Assembly: GCF_026013605.1 (NCBI RefSeq)
Contig: NZ_JAPDPJ010000001.1
Location: forward strand, 310,001-374,000
Origin: Plebeiibacterium sediminum
Lineage (GTDB): Bacteria; Bacteroidota; Bacteroidia; Bacteroidales; Marinilabiliaceae
Reading direction: 5' to 3'
Length of the DNA stretch: 64,000 nt
Shown here in pieces: positions 8,055-15,266 of the stretch. Made by a program: the position numbers and the translations under genes. Positions within the stretch are counted from its first letter, which is position 1. Every line of letters starts with the position of its first letter. The notes beneath the pieces were generated by a model, which saw only the letters and a program-made list of their open reading frames with translations, did no database searches and was not told the DNA's origin.

Positions 8055-8885
8055 ATGAAATTAATTATAGATCCCAGGGGAGGTTTTGCAGGTGATATGT
8101 TTGCCGCAGCATTAATTTCTGCCGGAGCCAGTGAATCAGAAATGATTGACGCAATGACAATAGCAGCCAATAAGATTGGTAATTCTTCTATTTCTGCAGT
8201 TAAAACACATGATGATGCAACCAGATTAATCATGAATATCCATCATAATCATGGACATTTAGCTGCGTCAAAAGCAAGAAGAATCTTAAGCGAATTGCTG
8301 GATACATTAAATATTAAGGATGATTATGCGGAATTTGCACATCAAATACTTGAACATTTGATCAAAGCAGAAAAACAAGCTCATGCTGAAAATACCTTTT
8401 TAACAGATCACCATCATTCACATCACTATCATACTCACGAAGGGCACCATCACCACCACGATCATACACAAGACGAAGGGCACCATCATCACGATCACTC
8501 ACATGAGGAGGCATGGTTACACGAAGCTCAGGATATTATCATTGACATCATTGGAGCAGCAAAAGGATTACAACTTTTAAATGCTCCGGTAAAAGCAGAA
8601 CTAATAGCACCAGTTTCACTAGGAGGAGGTACCATTAAATTTTCGCATGGAGAAATGACTGCACCAGCTCCTGCAACTAAAATATTAATTGATAAAAAGA
8701 ATATCCCTGCTCAAACAGGTCCAATCAGTGTGGAACTATGCACTCCCACCGGAACTGCTATTTTAGCTGCGCTAGAAGTTAAATTGATTTCTACTGAGAT
8801 TAATATTGAAGGTGTAATCACAAAAGGATTTTCAAGAGGAAGCAAAGATCTTAACATCCCTCCTTTAGGAATATACCTAAAATAA
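8055..8885 (+). CDS. larC: LarC, nickel insertion protein (LarC1-length only)
   Basis: 276 residues. The start has the LarC signature DPRGGFAGDMFAAALISAGA. Residues 119-150 are a very His-rich loop (runs HHHHHDH and HHHHDHSH), suited to Ni binding and encoded by two similar DNA stretches near 8437 and 8472. Residues 190-270 match the rest of the LarC1 domain (SLGGGTIKFSHGEMTAPAPAT, ELCTPTGTAIL). LarC elsewhere is about 400 residues with a C-terminal LarC2 domain, fused or reached by frameshifting. Here the frame stops right after the LarC1 end, and a terminator hairpin follows 9 nt later, so no LarC2 is encoded. Function as CTP-dependent nickel chelatase is therefore inferred with caution. 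Confidence 0.88.
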   Translation: MKLIIDPRGGFAGDMFAAALISAGASESEMIDAMTIAANKIGNSSISAVKTHDDATRLIMNIHHNHGHLAASKARRILSELLDTLNIKDDYAEFAHQILEHLIKAEKQAHAENTFLTDHHHSHHYHTHEGHHHHHDHTQDEGHHHHDHSHEEAWLHEAQDIIIDIIGAAKGLQLLNAPVKAELIAPVSLGGGTIKFSHGEMTAPAPATKILIDKKNIPAQTGPISVELCTPTGTAILAALEVKLISTEINIEGVITKGFSRGSKDLNIPPLGIYLK

Positions 8886-8893
8886 ACAAAAAA

Positions 8894-8913
8894 GGGCTAC
8901 TTTAAAGTAGCCC
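8894..8913. terminator. Bidirectional terminator between larC and the Crp/Fnr gene
   Basis: Perfect palindrome GGGCTAC-TTTAAA-GTAGCCC between convergent genes. On the minus strand it is followed by TTTTTTG, so it serves the Crp/Fnr gene well; the plus-strand T-run is poorer. Confidence 0.7.
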
Positions 8914-8937
8914 GATCATATAATGTTTTATCAATCA

Positions 8938-9645
8938 TTAAACATATACATTTCCTATTTTAATCAATTTAGGAATGTTTAATAGTTTTATTTTTCTTCC
9001 GTTTAATTCAATCAGCTTATCACTTTTAAATTCAGAAAGTAACCTGATTACAGATTCAGTAGCTGTACCAACCATATTAGCCAACTCCTCACGTGTTAAC
9101 GAAATTTGTAAAGTATGATCCTGATCTAACTCAAAAGTATCCATCAATAATAACAATACTTCCGCTAATCTTTCACGTACAGTTTTCTGAGCAATATCTG
9201 TTAAAAACTTATTCGATTCACCTAATTCTTTACATGTTAACTTCATTAAAGTCATTGAAAAATTAGGATTCTCCTTTAAAAGACGCTCAAGTATATCTCC
9301 AGGCAAGTAACAAAGAACTGTTTCCTGAATCACTTTAGTGGTACTACAAGCTAACTCATCGCTGATAACAGATCTAAAACCAATTAAATCACCTGGCTTA
9401 GCAAATCTTATGATCTGTTCTTTACCATCAAAACCGGTTTTAAAAATTTTCAATATCCCCTCAACAACCAAATAAGTACCATTTATTCGGCTTCCCTCAT
9501 GATATATTGTATTACCGCGTTTGTGTAACGTGCAATTAATAGATTGATTAACCATTTCAATCTCATCATCCGTTAATCCTTTAAAGATATCGAACGATCG
9601 CAGATCTATTGGTTCATTATAAGGAACACTTTGAATGTTCTTCAT
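8938..9645 (-). CDS. Crp/Fnr family transcriptional regulator
   Basis: 235 residues from the chosen ATG at 9645, which has AAAGGG just before it and gives the usual family length; an in-frame ATG at 9711 would add 22 hydrophobic and basic residues not normal for the family. Residues 15-125 form a cyclic-nucleotide-binding-like beta roll (GLTDDEIEMVNQ, GNTIYHEGSRINGTYLVVEG, KPGDLIGFRS). The C-terminal winged helix (about 150-225) carries LTREELANMVGTATESVIRLLSEF. The N-terminal four-cysteine cluster ligands of true FNR are not present, so it is not an obvious oxygen-sensing Fe-S protein. The effector is unknown. An adenylate cyclase-like protein encoded at 34.9-36.7 kb makes cAMP conceivable, but this is speculation. 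Confidence 0.88.
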   Translation of the reverse strand: MKNIQSVPYNEPIDLRSFDIFKGLTDDEIEMVNQSINCTLHKRGNTIYHEGSRINGTYLVVEGILKIFKTGFDGKEQIIRFAKPGDLIGFRSVISDELACSTTKVIQETVLCYLPGDILERLLKENPNFSMTLMKLTCKELGESNKFLTDIAQKTVRERLAEVLLLLMDTFELDQDHTLQISLTREELANMVGTATESVIRLLSEFKSDKLIELNGRKIKLLNIPKLIKIGNVYV

Positions 9646-9785
9646 TCCCTTTATTTTTTTTAAAATCTTTATAAAATCAATGTTAACACACAGTAAAAAT
9701 AATGTTTTCAATTATTCTTCACTGAATTATGAGAATAATTTACTCATTTTTTTACTAATATCCATATGTATCTGAAATGACAGGC

Positions 9786-9793
9786 CAAAGATA
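9786..9793 (-). promoter_or_regulatory. Candidate -7 element for the Crp/Fnr gene
   Basis: Minus strand TATCTTTG fits TAnnTTTG exactly. It lies back to back with the osmC -7 element at 9806-9813, so the two divergent genes could be controlled together. Confidence 0.4.
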
Positions 9794-9805
9794 TAAATAA
9801 AGATG

Positions 9806-9813
9806 TATATTTG
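9806..9813 (+). promoter_or_regulatory. Candidate -7 element for the osmC-like gene
   Basis: TATATTTG fits TAnnTTTG exactly and lies 30 nt before the ATG at 9844. No clear -33 element is visible. Confidence 0.42.
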
Positions 9814-9843
9814 TTATAAGTCGTCGAATCTAAATGTTTAAAT

Positions 9844-10263
9844 ATGAAGACAACAATTGATCTGAATTGGTTAGAAAATATGTCCTTTGAAGCTGATGTT
9901 AATGGTCATACCATCAGAGTTGATGCAGGAACAGAAAGCGGAGGAGATGATTCCGGGGCCAGGCCAAAACCCTTAATGTTAGTTGCATTAGCTGGTTGTA
10001 CTGGGATGGATGTTGTATCTATTTTAAAAAAAATGCGTGTTGAATATGATAAACTGACTATTTCAGTTGAAGCAAATATGCGCGAAGAACATCCTAAATA
10101 TTATGACGAAATGAAAATTATCTATCATTTTGTAGGTAAAGATTTACCCGTAAAAAAGATAGAAAGAGCTGTTGAGTTATCAGACGAACAATACTGCGGG
10201 GTTTCAGCGCTTTATAAAATGGCAATTCCTTTAACTTCTGAGATTATAATTACTGAAAAATAA
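9844..10263 (+). CDS. OsmC/Ohr family protein
   Basis: 139 residues. The two redox cysteines of the family are present: Cys52 in LAGCTGMDV, at the start of the central helix, and Cys118 in EQYCGVSAL. The PKPLMLVALAGC and EHPKYYDEMKIIYHFVG segments match the YhfA-like OsmC subgroup. Members are thiol-dependent peroxidases or of unknown function. It diverges from a Crp/Fnr regulator across a short region with facing promoter elements and ends at a strong hairpin shared with the convergent nucleosidase-cupin gene. Confidence 0.88.
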   Translation: MKTTIDLNWLENMSFEADVNGHTIRVDAGTESGGDDSGARPKPLMLVALAGCTGMDVVSILKKMRVEYDKLTISVEANMREEHPKYYDEMKIIYHFVGKDLPVKKIERAVELSDEQYCGVSALYKMAIPLTSEIIITEK

Positions 10264-10274
10264 TATAAAAATAC

Positions 10275-10310
10275 TCAGCACATAGATAACAAATAACATC
10301 TATGTGCTGA
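10275..10310. terminator. Bidirectional terminator between osmC-like and nucleosidase-cupin genes
   Basis: Perfect 13-bp arms TCAGCACATAGAT / ATCTATGTGCTGA around a 10-nt loop, sitting between two convergent stop codons (10263 and 10317), with TATATTTTAA after it. Confidence 0.75.
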
Positions 10311-10316
10311 TATATT

Positions 10317-11384
10317 TTAAGTTAAGCGATGAATTATATCCTTATGTGCAGGATAATTTTGAAGCAAAACTTCCTTGTCTGCTAATTCAAAATCTTCAAA
10401 TTCAAATCCCGGACTAACCGCACAACTTACCAGGCAAAAACCACTACTTCCTTTTATTTCTGCACCAAACCAACTATTAGGTTCTACAGTATATTGCAAA
10501 CATCCATTAACCGATTCCGACAATTCCACCTTTCGGTATTCACCATTAGGAGCAATGATGTGAATTAAAAGAGGCATACCTTTATGGAAATACCATACTT
10601 CAGGCGATTTGATTCTATGAAATTTTGATACATGATTATCACTCAACATATAATATATTGATGTAATTGCTGACCTATCATCATTAAACTCAGAAGGTAA
10701 ACCTGTAGATAACAACTTAATCTCTGATCGGTAAACTTCTTTATACCATCCGCCTTCAGGATGTGGTTTAAGATCTAACTTTTTAATAATATCAGTAGCT
10801 ACCCTACCAATATATTTTTCAGGAACACTTAATATATTTTCATTAATGAAAGTTTGTAAAATAGCTTGTGCTTCGGCCAATTTTTCTTCCCAATGCTGAA
10901 TCGAGTTTTGTCCTATGATATCTGTTACACATTTTATAGCTACAAAAGGAATTTGATGAGCTTCACAAATTCGTGCCACCGCAAAAGATTCCATTTCAAA
11001 AACATCACCGGTACCATCAGCAGATGTAAGAAAAGTATCTCCTGAATTACAAACACTATCAAACGTCCAACCGTTAAAAAGGCCTGATCGTTTTACATCA
11101 TCAGTAAAATCAACATAAAATGGCACTCCAAAGTTTTGAAGTTTTTCCATATCTCTATCTACGAACTTGCAACATAAATGAACTGATCCAATCGGATACT
11201 CCACAGATCCTGCCGTACCAATATTAAGCACCACATCCGGATGATGAATATCAATGGCTCTGCTAACTGCAATTGAAGCAGCTACCTTACCTACTCCTGT
11301 TTTACAAAAATGAAAATTACAGTTGGGCATATCCACCTGAACACGCTCCTCTTCTACTGCATATACAATAAGTACATTAAGCAT
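10317..11384 (-). CDS. Nucleosidase (MTAN/MqnB-like) fused to a cupin_5 (DUF985) domain
   Basis: 355 residues in two parts. Residues 1-185 are a compact nucleoside phosphorylase-type domain with the MTAN/futalosine hydrolase features: acidic EEE at 11-13, GVGKVAAS, NIGTAGS, FEMESFAVA (Glu132, ribose binding) and CVTDIIG (Asp155, general acid position). Residues about 198-350 are a DUF985/cupin_5 domain with KPHPEGGWYKEVYRS, a metal-ligand-like strand FHRIKSPEVWYFHKG, and CLVSCAVSPGFEFEDFELAD. Family knowledge suggests hydrolysis of methylthioadenosine, S-adenosylhomocysteine or futalosine; which of these is not decided by sequence alone. The cupin may act on the released sugar, an inference only. 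The nucleosidase part is shorter than stand-alone MTAN (about 230 residues). Confidence 0.82.
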   Translation of the reverse strand: MLNVLIVYAVEEERVQVDMPNCNFHFCKTGVGKVAASIAVSRAIDIHHPDVVLNIGTAGSVEYPIGSVHLCCKFVDRDMEKLQNFGVPFYVDFTDDVKRSGLFNGWTFDSVCNSGDTFLTSADGTGDVFEMESFAVARICEAHQIPFVAIKCVTDIIGQNSIQHWEEKLAEAQAILQTFINENILSVPEKYIGRVATDIIKKLDLKPHPEGGWYKEVYRSEIKLLSTGLPSEFNDDRSAITSIYYMLSDNHVSKFHRIKSPEVWYFHKGMPLLIHIIAPNGEYRKVELSESVNGCLQYTVEPNSWFGAEIKGSSGFCLVSCAVSPGFEFEDFELADKEVLLQNYPAHKDIIHRLT

Positions 11385-11446
11385 ATCTAATTATTTTAAT
11401 AACTAAAGTACAACTTAAGCCATTACAAAAACAAATTATTTAATAC

Positions 11447-11454
11447 TATATTTG
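11447..11454 (+). promoter_or_regulatory. Candidate -7 element for the TylF-like gene
   Basis: TATATTTG matches TAnnTTTG. It places transcription start near 11461, downstream of the in-frame ATG at 11456, and so favours translation from the ATG at 11492. Confidence 0.4.
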
Positions 11455-11491
11455 AATGATAGTATCAGCAAATCGAAAATATTCTTTTATA

Positions 11492-12229
11492 ATGTCCGTA
11501 TTCCTGTATTTAAACCTGATCATTTTAAATATTGTTATCTGGCTGGTTCTTAGTTACTTTTGGAGCCAGTGGAATTTTAAAATATTTAAACCATTTAACT
11601 GGCTTGAAGCTAAGAAGCAGAAAGCTATTCCGGATAAAATATTAAAGTTAGAACGTACTTTTAAAGATCGCAATCGTTTTTATTCATTATGGTTTGAAAT
11701 GAATAGAATTAGTACTCAACAAATTGAAGGTGATCTGGCCGAAGTGGGCGTATATAAAGGTGAAACTGCCAAAGTAATTCATCATCTGTTACCAGAAAGA
11801 AAACTGTTTCTTTTCGATAGTTTTTCGGGACTACCCAAACAAGTTATTCGCGAAGATTGCGACGGAACTGTTCGTCCACAAACCGTAAATTTTGGTTCTA
11901 CAAGTAAAGAAGAGGTTGAAAAATATATTCAAGGAAATTATAACATCGAGATTAGAGAAGGTATTTTTCCGGAAACAGCAAATGACCTTAATAACACATT
12001 TGCCTTTGTTCATCTGGATGCGGATTTATATCAATCTACCATTGATGGCCTTAAATTTTTTTATCCCAAACTATCTCCGGGTGGATCTATATTAATTCAT
12101 GATTACAACCACAACTGGGATGGTGTAAAAAAAGCAGTGGACGAATTTGAGAAAACAATTCCCGAACAATTCTCTCACATAATGGATATGTATGGTTCAG
12201 TTCTTTTAATTAAAAACAAACCTAACTAA
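11492..12229 (+). CDS. TylF/MycF-type SAM-dependent methyltransferase, membrane-anchored
   Basis: 245 residues from ATG 11492; an upstream in-frame ATG at 11456 lies only 1 nt after a -7 element and is therefore less likely. Residues 2-25 form a transmembrane anchor. The Rossmann domain shows GDLAEVGVYKGETAKVI, LFDSFSGLP, the metal-binding-type segment VHLDADLYQSTIDGLKFF, and IHDYNHNWDGVKKAVDEF, all hallmarks of the macrocin O-methyltransferase family (Methyltransf_24/TylF). The family O-methylates sugars using Mg2+ and SAM. The substrate here is not predictable, but with a membrane anchor in a Gram-negative it could be a surface glycan precursor. The patatin gene follows 12 nt downstream. 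Confidence 0.82.
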   Translation: MSVFLYLNLIILNIVIWLVLSYFWSQWNFKIFKPFNWLEAKKQKAIPDKILKLERTFKDRNRFYSLWFEMNRISTQQIEGDLAEVGVYKGETAKVIHHLLPERKLFLFDSFSGLPKQVIREDCDGTVRPQTVNFGSTSKEEVEKYIQGNYNIEIREGIFPETANDLNNTFAFVHLDADLYQSTIDGLKFFYPKLSPGGSILIHDYNHNWDGVKKAVDEFEKTIPEQFSHIMDMYGSVLLIKNKPN

Positions 12230-12241
12230 ATCAAAAATATA

Positions 12242-14524
12242 ATGCACAAACTTCTTCTTTCAATCTTTATCTGTCTCATCATTTTTCCGGTATATCTATC
12301 CGCTCAGGATACGATTCCTAACAATAACTACCGACCTAAAATTGGACTCGTTTTGAGTGGTGGAGGTGCTAAAGGTATGGCTCATATTGGTGCACTTAAG
12401 GTTATTGAAGAACTTGGCATACACCCTGATTACATTACAGGCACAAGTATGGGAAGCATTATGGGAGGTTTGTATTCTATTGGTTATAAAGCCAATGAAC
12501 TTGACTCTATTGTTAAAATTATTGACTGGGGTAAAATGCTAAGTGATCAAATTCCTCTTTCAAATGTAGTTCCTGAAGAAAAATATTATTATCGCAGATA
12601 TCTTTTTGAATTTGATTTAACCAAGAGAGGACCTGTACTTCCTGCCGGAGTTGTTATTGGACAAGGAATTTCAGAAGAAATGAATTACCTCACCTGGCAT
12701 ATTGCTGGTGTAAATAAATTTGATGATTATCCCATACCTTTTAGATGTGTAGCCTCTGATTTAATTTCAGGAGAACCCTACATTTTTGATTCAGGCAATT
12801 TAGCAACGGCGATGCGTTCCAGCATGGCAATACCTTCTGCTTTTTCACCTGTGCTGCTTGATAGCATGCTACTGGTTGACGGAGGTGTTTTAAATAATAT
12901 GCCCATTAAAGCATGTAAAGAAATGGGTGCAGACATTATTATTGCAGTAAATGTTGGTACAAAAGAACATCCCAAAGTTGAAGATTTCAGAACTATTGGA
13001 GATATTTTAATGGGATCGGCCATGATTCGATCTAATTTCGAAACGAAACAGTCTGCTGATTTAGTTGATATAATGATTGAACCTGCATTAGACAATTATA
13101 GTAGTGCCAGCTTTTTTAATGGTAATGAGATTATTGAATTAGGTGAAACTGCAGCAAGAGAAAAATACGTAGAACTTAGCAACTTAGCAGATTTTATAAA
13201 CCAATTTCCTAAAAAAGAAACTATAAAAATACCGACAAACCTACAACAACTCTACATTGAAGATATTAAAGTTGAAGGTTTAAAACGATTAAACAAACAG
13301 TTTGTGTTAGGTAAATTTGGATTGGAAAAAAGACATACCTATACAAAAAAAGATATTGATGAAGGCCTCCATTTATTAATGGGAACCAGATATATCGATA
13401 ATGTAAACTATGAACTGGCGCTTGGGAATCATGGATATATAATAACATTAAAACCTACAGAGGCTTTTCCCAGTAAATATAACTTCTCTATACATTATGA
13501 TAACGTTTATAAAGCAAGCGCCATTTTTAATATTGCCATGCGAAACTATATCATTAGAGGTTCCAGTTTTAAATTCTCTGGTGAGGTTTCTGAATATCCA
13601 CAAATAAACAGTGAATACATTGATTATATTGGGCACAAACAAAAAACGGGAGGCTACCTTAATGCGCACTGGGAACTAAGTCCAATACCCTACATTAAAG
13701 ATAATGGTGAAGAAGTTGGAGATTTTAATCAACATACCACAATTTTTGAAGGTGGATTATTAATCTCGCCCAATGTTAAACGAATGATAAAATTTGGGGC
13801 TTTCTATAAAAGACTTACCAGTAATTCTTCGGGAGGTATTATTGATATTTTGATTGAAGATGTAGACAAAGTAGGTAATCAGTTTTGGGGCTTAAACCTT
13901 AAATACATCAAAAATTCTTTGGACAAACAATTCTTTCCCACAGTAGGTAACACTTTTAATGTTGACATTGAATATCCAATCGGATTCAGTTCTATTTACA
14001 AAGGATCTCAGGAATCAAAAGGGCTACTGGCCGATTATATTGCGTCTCCCAATGAAAGTTACCTTAAACTTTTAATATCATTTAAACATCATTTGCCAAT
14101 TACATCTAAACTTAACTTTTCTTATTATGCTTCCATTGGTGGCGCTACAAAAGATATGAGCAGTACGCAATATTTTACTTTTGGAGGATTAGAATCAATC
14201 AAACGATATCAGGATACTCCTTTTATTGGATTAACAACCAAAGAAATATCAGCTCAGCAATTTATTATGGGAAGCTTAAACTTTAGATATGAAGTACTCA
14301 ACAACCTTTATCTTAAAGCAAGTGGAAACATCATCGATTATAAAACTAACTACGATGATTTGAGCTTTGGAGCATTAAATACATTGGGTTCGGATGATGT
14401 TGTATTTGGGGGAGGAATCTCTGTTTCTTATCAATCCATAATTGGCCCTATTGAAGCAGGTTATGGAAGAAACTCTATTCACAATAAAAACAGATGGTAC
14501 TTTACCGCTGGATTTCCTTTTTAA
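12242..14524 (+). CDS. Patatin-like phospholipase with POTRA and Omp85-type beta-barrel
   Basis: 760 residues. Signal peptide 1-21 (ends YLSAQ). Patatin domain about 32-300: oxyanion loop SGGGAKG (39-45), nucleophile Ser69 in GTSMG, and Asp213 in VDGG give the Ser-Asp dyad. A POTRA-like segment spans about 335-405, with YIEDIKVEGLKRLNKQFVLGKFGL. The C-terminal half is an Omp85/TamA-like barrel ending in an aromatic residue (WYFTAGFPF), as needed for Bam recognition. This matches the PlpD-like type Vd architecture, in which a lipase is linked to a barrel in the outer membrane. It probably hydrolyses phospholipids. It follows the methyltransferase by 12 nt and precedes pdxH by 41 nt. Confidence 0.9.
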   Translation: MHKLLLSIFICLIIFPVYLSAQDTIPNNNYRPKIGLVLSGGGAKGMAHIGALKVIEELGIHPDYITGTSMGSIMGGLYSIGYKANELDSIVKIIDWGKMLSDQIPLSNVVPEEKYYYRRYLFEFDLTKRGPVLPAGVVIGQGISEEMNYLTWHIAGVNKFDDYPIPFRCVASDLISGEPYIFDSGNLATAMRSSMAIPSAFSPVLLDSMLLVDGGVLNNMPIKACKEMGADIIIAVNVGTKEHPKVEDFRTIGDILMGSAMIRSNFETKQSADLVDIMIEPALDNYSSASFFNGNEIIELGETAAREKYVELSNLADFINQFPKKETIKIPTNLQQLYIEDIKVEGLKRLNKQFVLGKFGLEKRHTYTKKDIDEGLHLLMGTRYIDNVNYELALGNHGYIITLKPTEAFPSKYNFSIHYDNVYKASAIFNIAMRNYIIRGSSFKFSGEVSEYPQINSEYIDYIGHKQKTGGYLNAHWELSPIPYIKDNGEEVGDFNQHTTIFEGGLLISPNVKRMIKFGAFYKRLTSNSSGGIIDILIEDVDKVGNQFWGLNLKYIKNSLDKQFFPTVGNTFNVDIEYPIGFSSIYKGSQESKGLLADYIASPNESYLKLLISFKHHLPITSKLNFSYYASIGGATKDMSSTQYFTFGGLESIKRYQDTPFIGLTTKEISAQQFIMGSLNFRYEVLNNLYLKASGNIIDYKTNYDDLSFGALNTLGSDDVVFGGGISVSYQSIIGPIEAGYGRNSIHNKNRWYFTAGFPF

Positions 14525-14565
14525 ACTTTTTTCTTTCTGTTCTGTTTTGATTCAAAAGACAATAA

Positions 14566-15204
14566 ATGAACAGAGACCTATCAAAAATAAGAAAGGATTT
14601 TATTAAAAAATCACTGTCTGAAAGTGACTTTACAAATAATCCTATCATTCATTTTAAAGAATGGCTCAATGAAGCCATTGAAGAAAATGAACCGGAACCA
14701 ACAGCAATGACCCTTTCTACGGTTTCACCCGATGGCAGACCTTCGAGTAGAATTGTTTTGCTCAAGAACATTGATGATAACAATGGTTTTTACTTTTATA
14801 CAAACTACTTAAGTAAAAAAGGTGTACATCTGAATAAAAACTCATTTGCTGCACTAAATTTCTTTTGGCCCGGACTCGAGCGTCAAATAAGAATAGAAGG
14901 ATACATTAAAAAATTAAGTCCGGAAGAAAACAATGAATATTTTTATTCCCGTCCTATTGATAGTCAGATAAGTGCTGTTATATCGCCACAAAGTAAAGTA
15001 ATATCTAAAAGGCAGGATTTAATAGACCGATATAACAAGCTTAAAAACTCACAAACAGAGATAGTTAGACCAGATCATTGGGGAGGATATGCTTTACAGC
15101 CAGATGAAATAGAGTTTTGGCAAGGCCGCGCTGGAAGACTTCACGACAGGATCAGGTTCAGACTCTCAGTTCAACAATGGGTTAAAGAACGTTTGGCACC
15201 ATAA
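14566..15204 (+). CDS. pdxH: Pyridoxamine/pyridoxine 5'-phosphate oxidase
   Basis: 212 residues, the usual length. PdxH uses FMN and oxygen to oxidise pyridoxine or pyridoxamine 5'-phosphate to PLP. Motifs visible are the FMN-binding block GRPSSRIVLLKNID, FYTNYLSKKG, AALNFFWPGLERQIRIEG, the SAVISPQSKVI loop and WGGYALQPDEIEFWQGRAGRLHDR near the C-terminus. The C-terminal WVKERLAP ending is typical. The start at ATG 14566 leaves the standard N-terminal helix. It is the last gene of a rightward run and faces the CoA-transferase gene across a hairpin. Confidence 0.94.
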   Translation: MNRDLSKIRKDFIKKSLSESDFTNNPIIHFKEWLNEAIEENEPEPTAMTLSTVSPDGRPSSRIVLLKNIDDNNGFYFYTNYLSKKGVHLNKNSFAALNFFWPGLERQIRIEGYIKKLSPEENNEYFYSRPIDSQISAVISPQSKVISKRQDLIDRYNKLKNSQTEIVRPDHWGGYALQPDEIEFWQGRAGRLHDRIRFRLSVQQWVKERLAP

Positions 15205-15208
15205 AAAA

Positions 15209-15231
15209 GAGGCTACCTAATAGATAGCCTC
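15209..15231. terminator. Terminator between pdxH and the CoA-transferase gene
   Basis: Arms GAGGCTA / TAGCCTC with a 9-nt loop between convergent genes. The A-tract before it gives a T-run on the minus strand (TTTTTTAT), so it serves the leftward gene best. Confidence 0.65.
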
Positions 15232-15266
15232 TCAAATATTATTGGGATATAAAACTTAATGTTTTA

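Noticed and set aside
8419-8520. Microsatellite or CRISPR-like repeat
   Set aside because: The repeated CAC/CAT codons encode the His-rich loop of LarC; spacing and sequence are irregular.
8880-8938. Frameshift or slippage site leading to a LarC2 domain
   Set aside because: No further coding sequence follows; a terminator and then a convergent gene occupy the DNA.
9646-9711. Longer N-terminus for the Crp/Fnr gene
   Set aside because: It adds 22 hydrophobic and basic residues not usual for the family; the ATG at 9645 has a purine-rich stretch just before it and gives a normal length.
11456-11491. Upstream start of the TylF-like gene
   Set aside because: The ATG lies directly behind a -7 element, at or before the expected transcription start.
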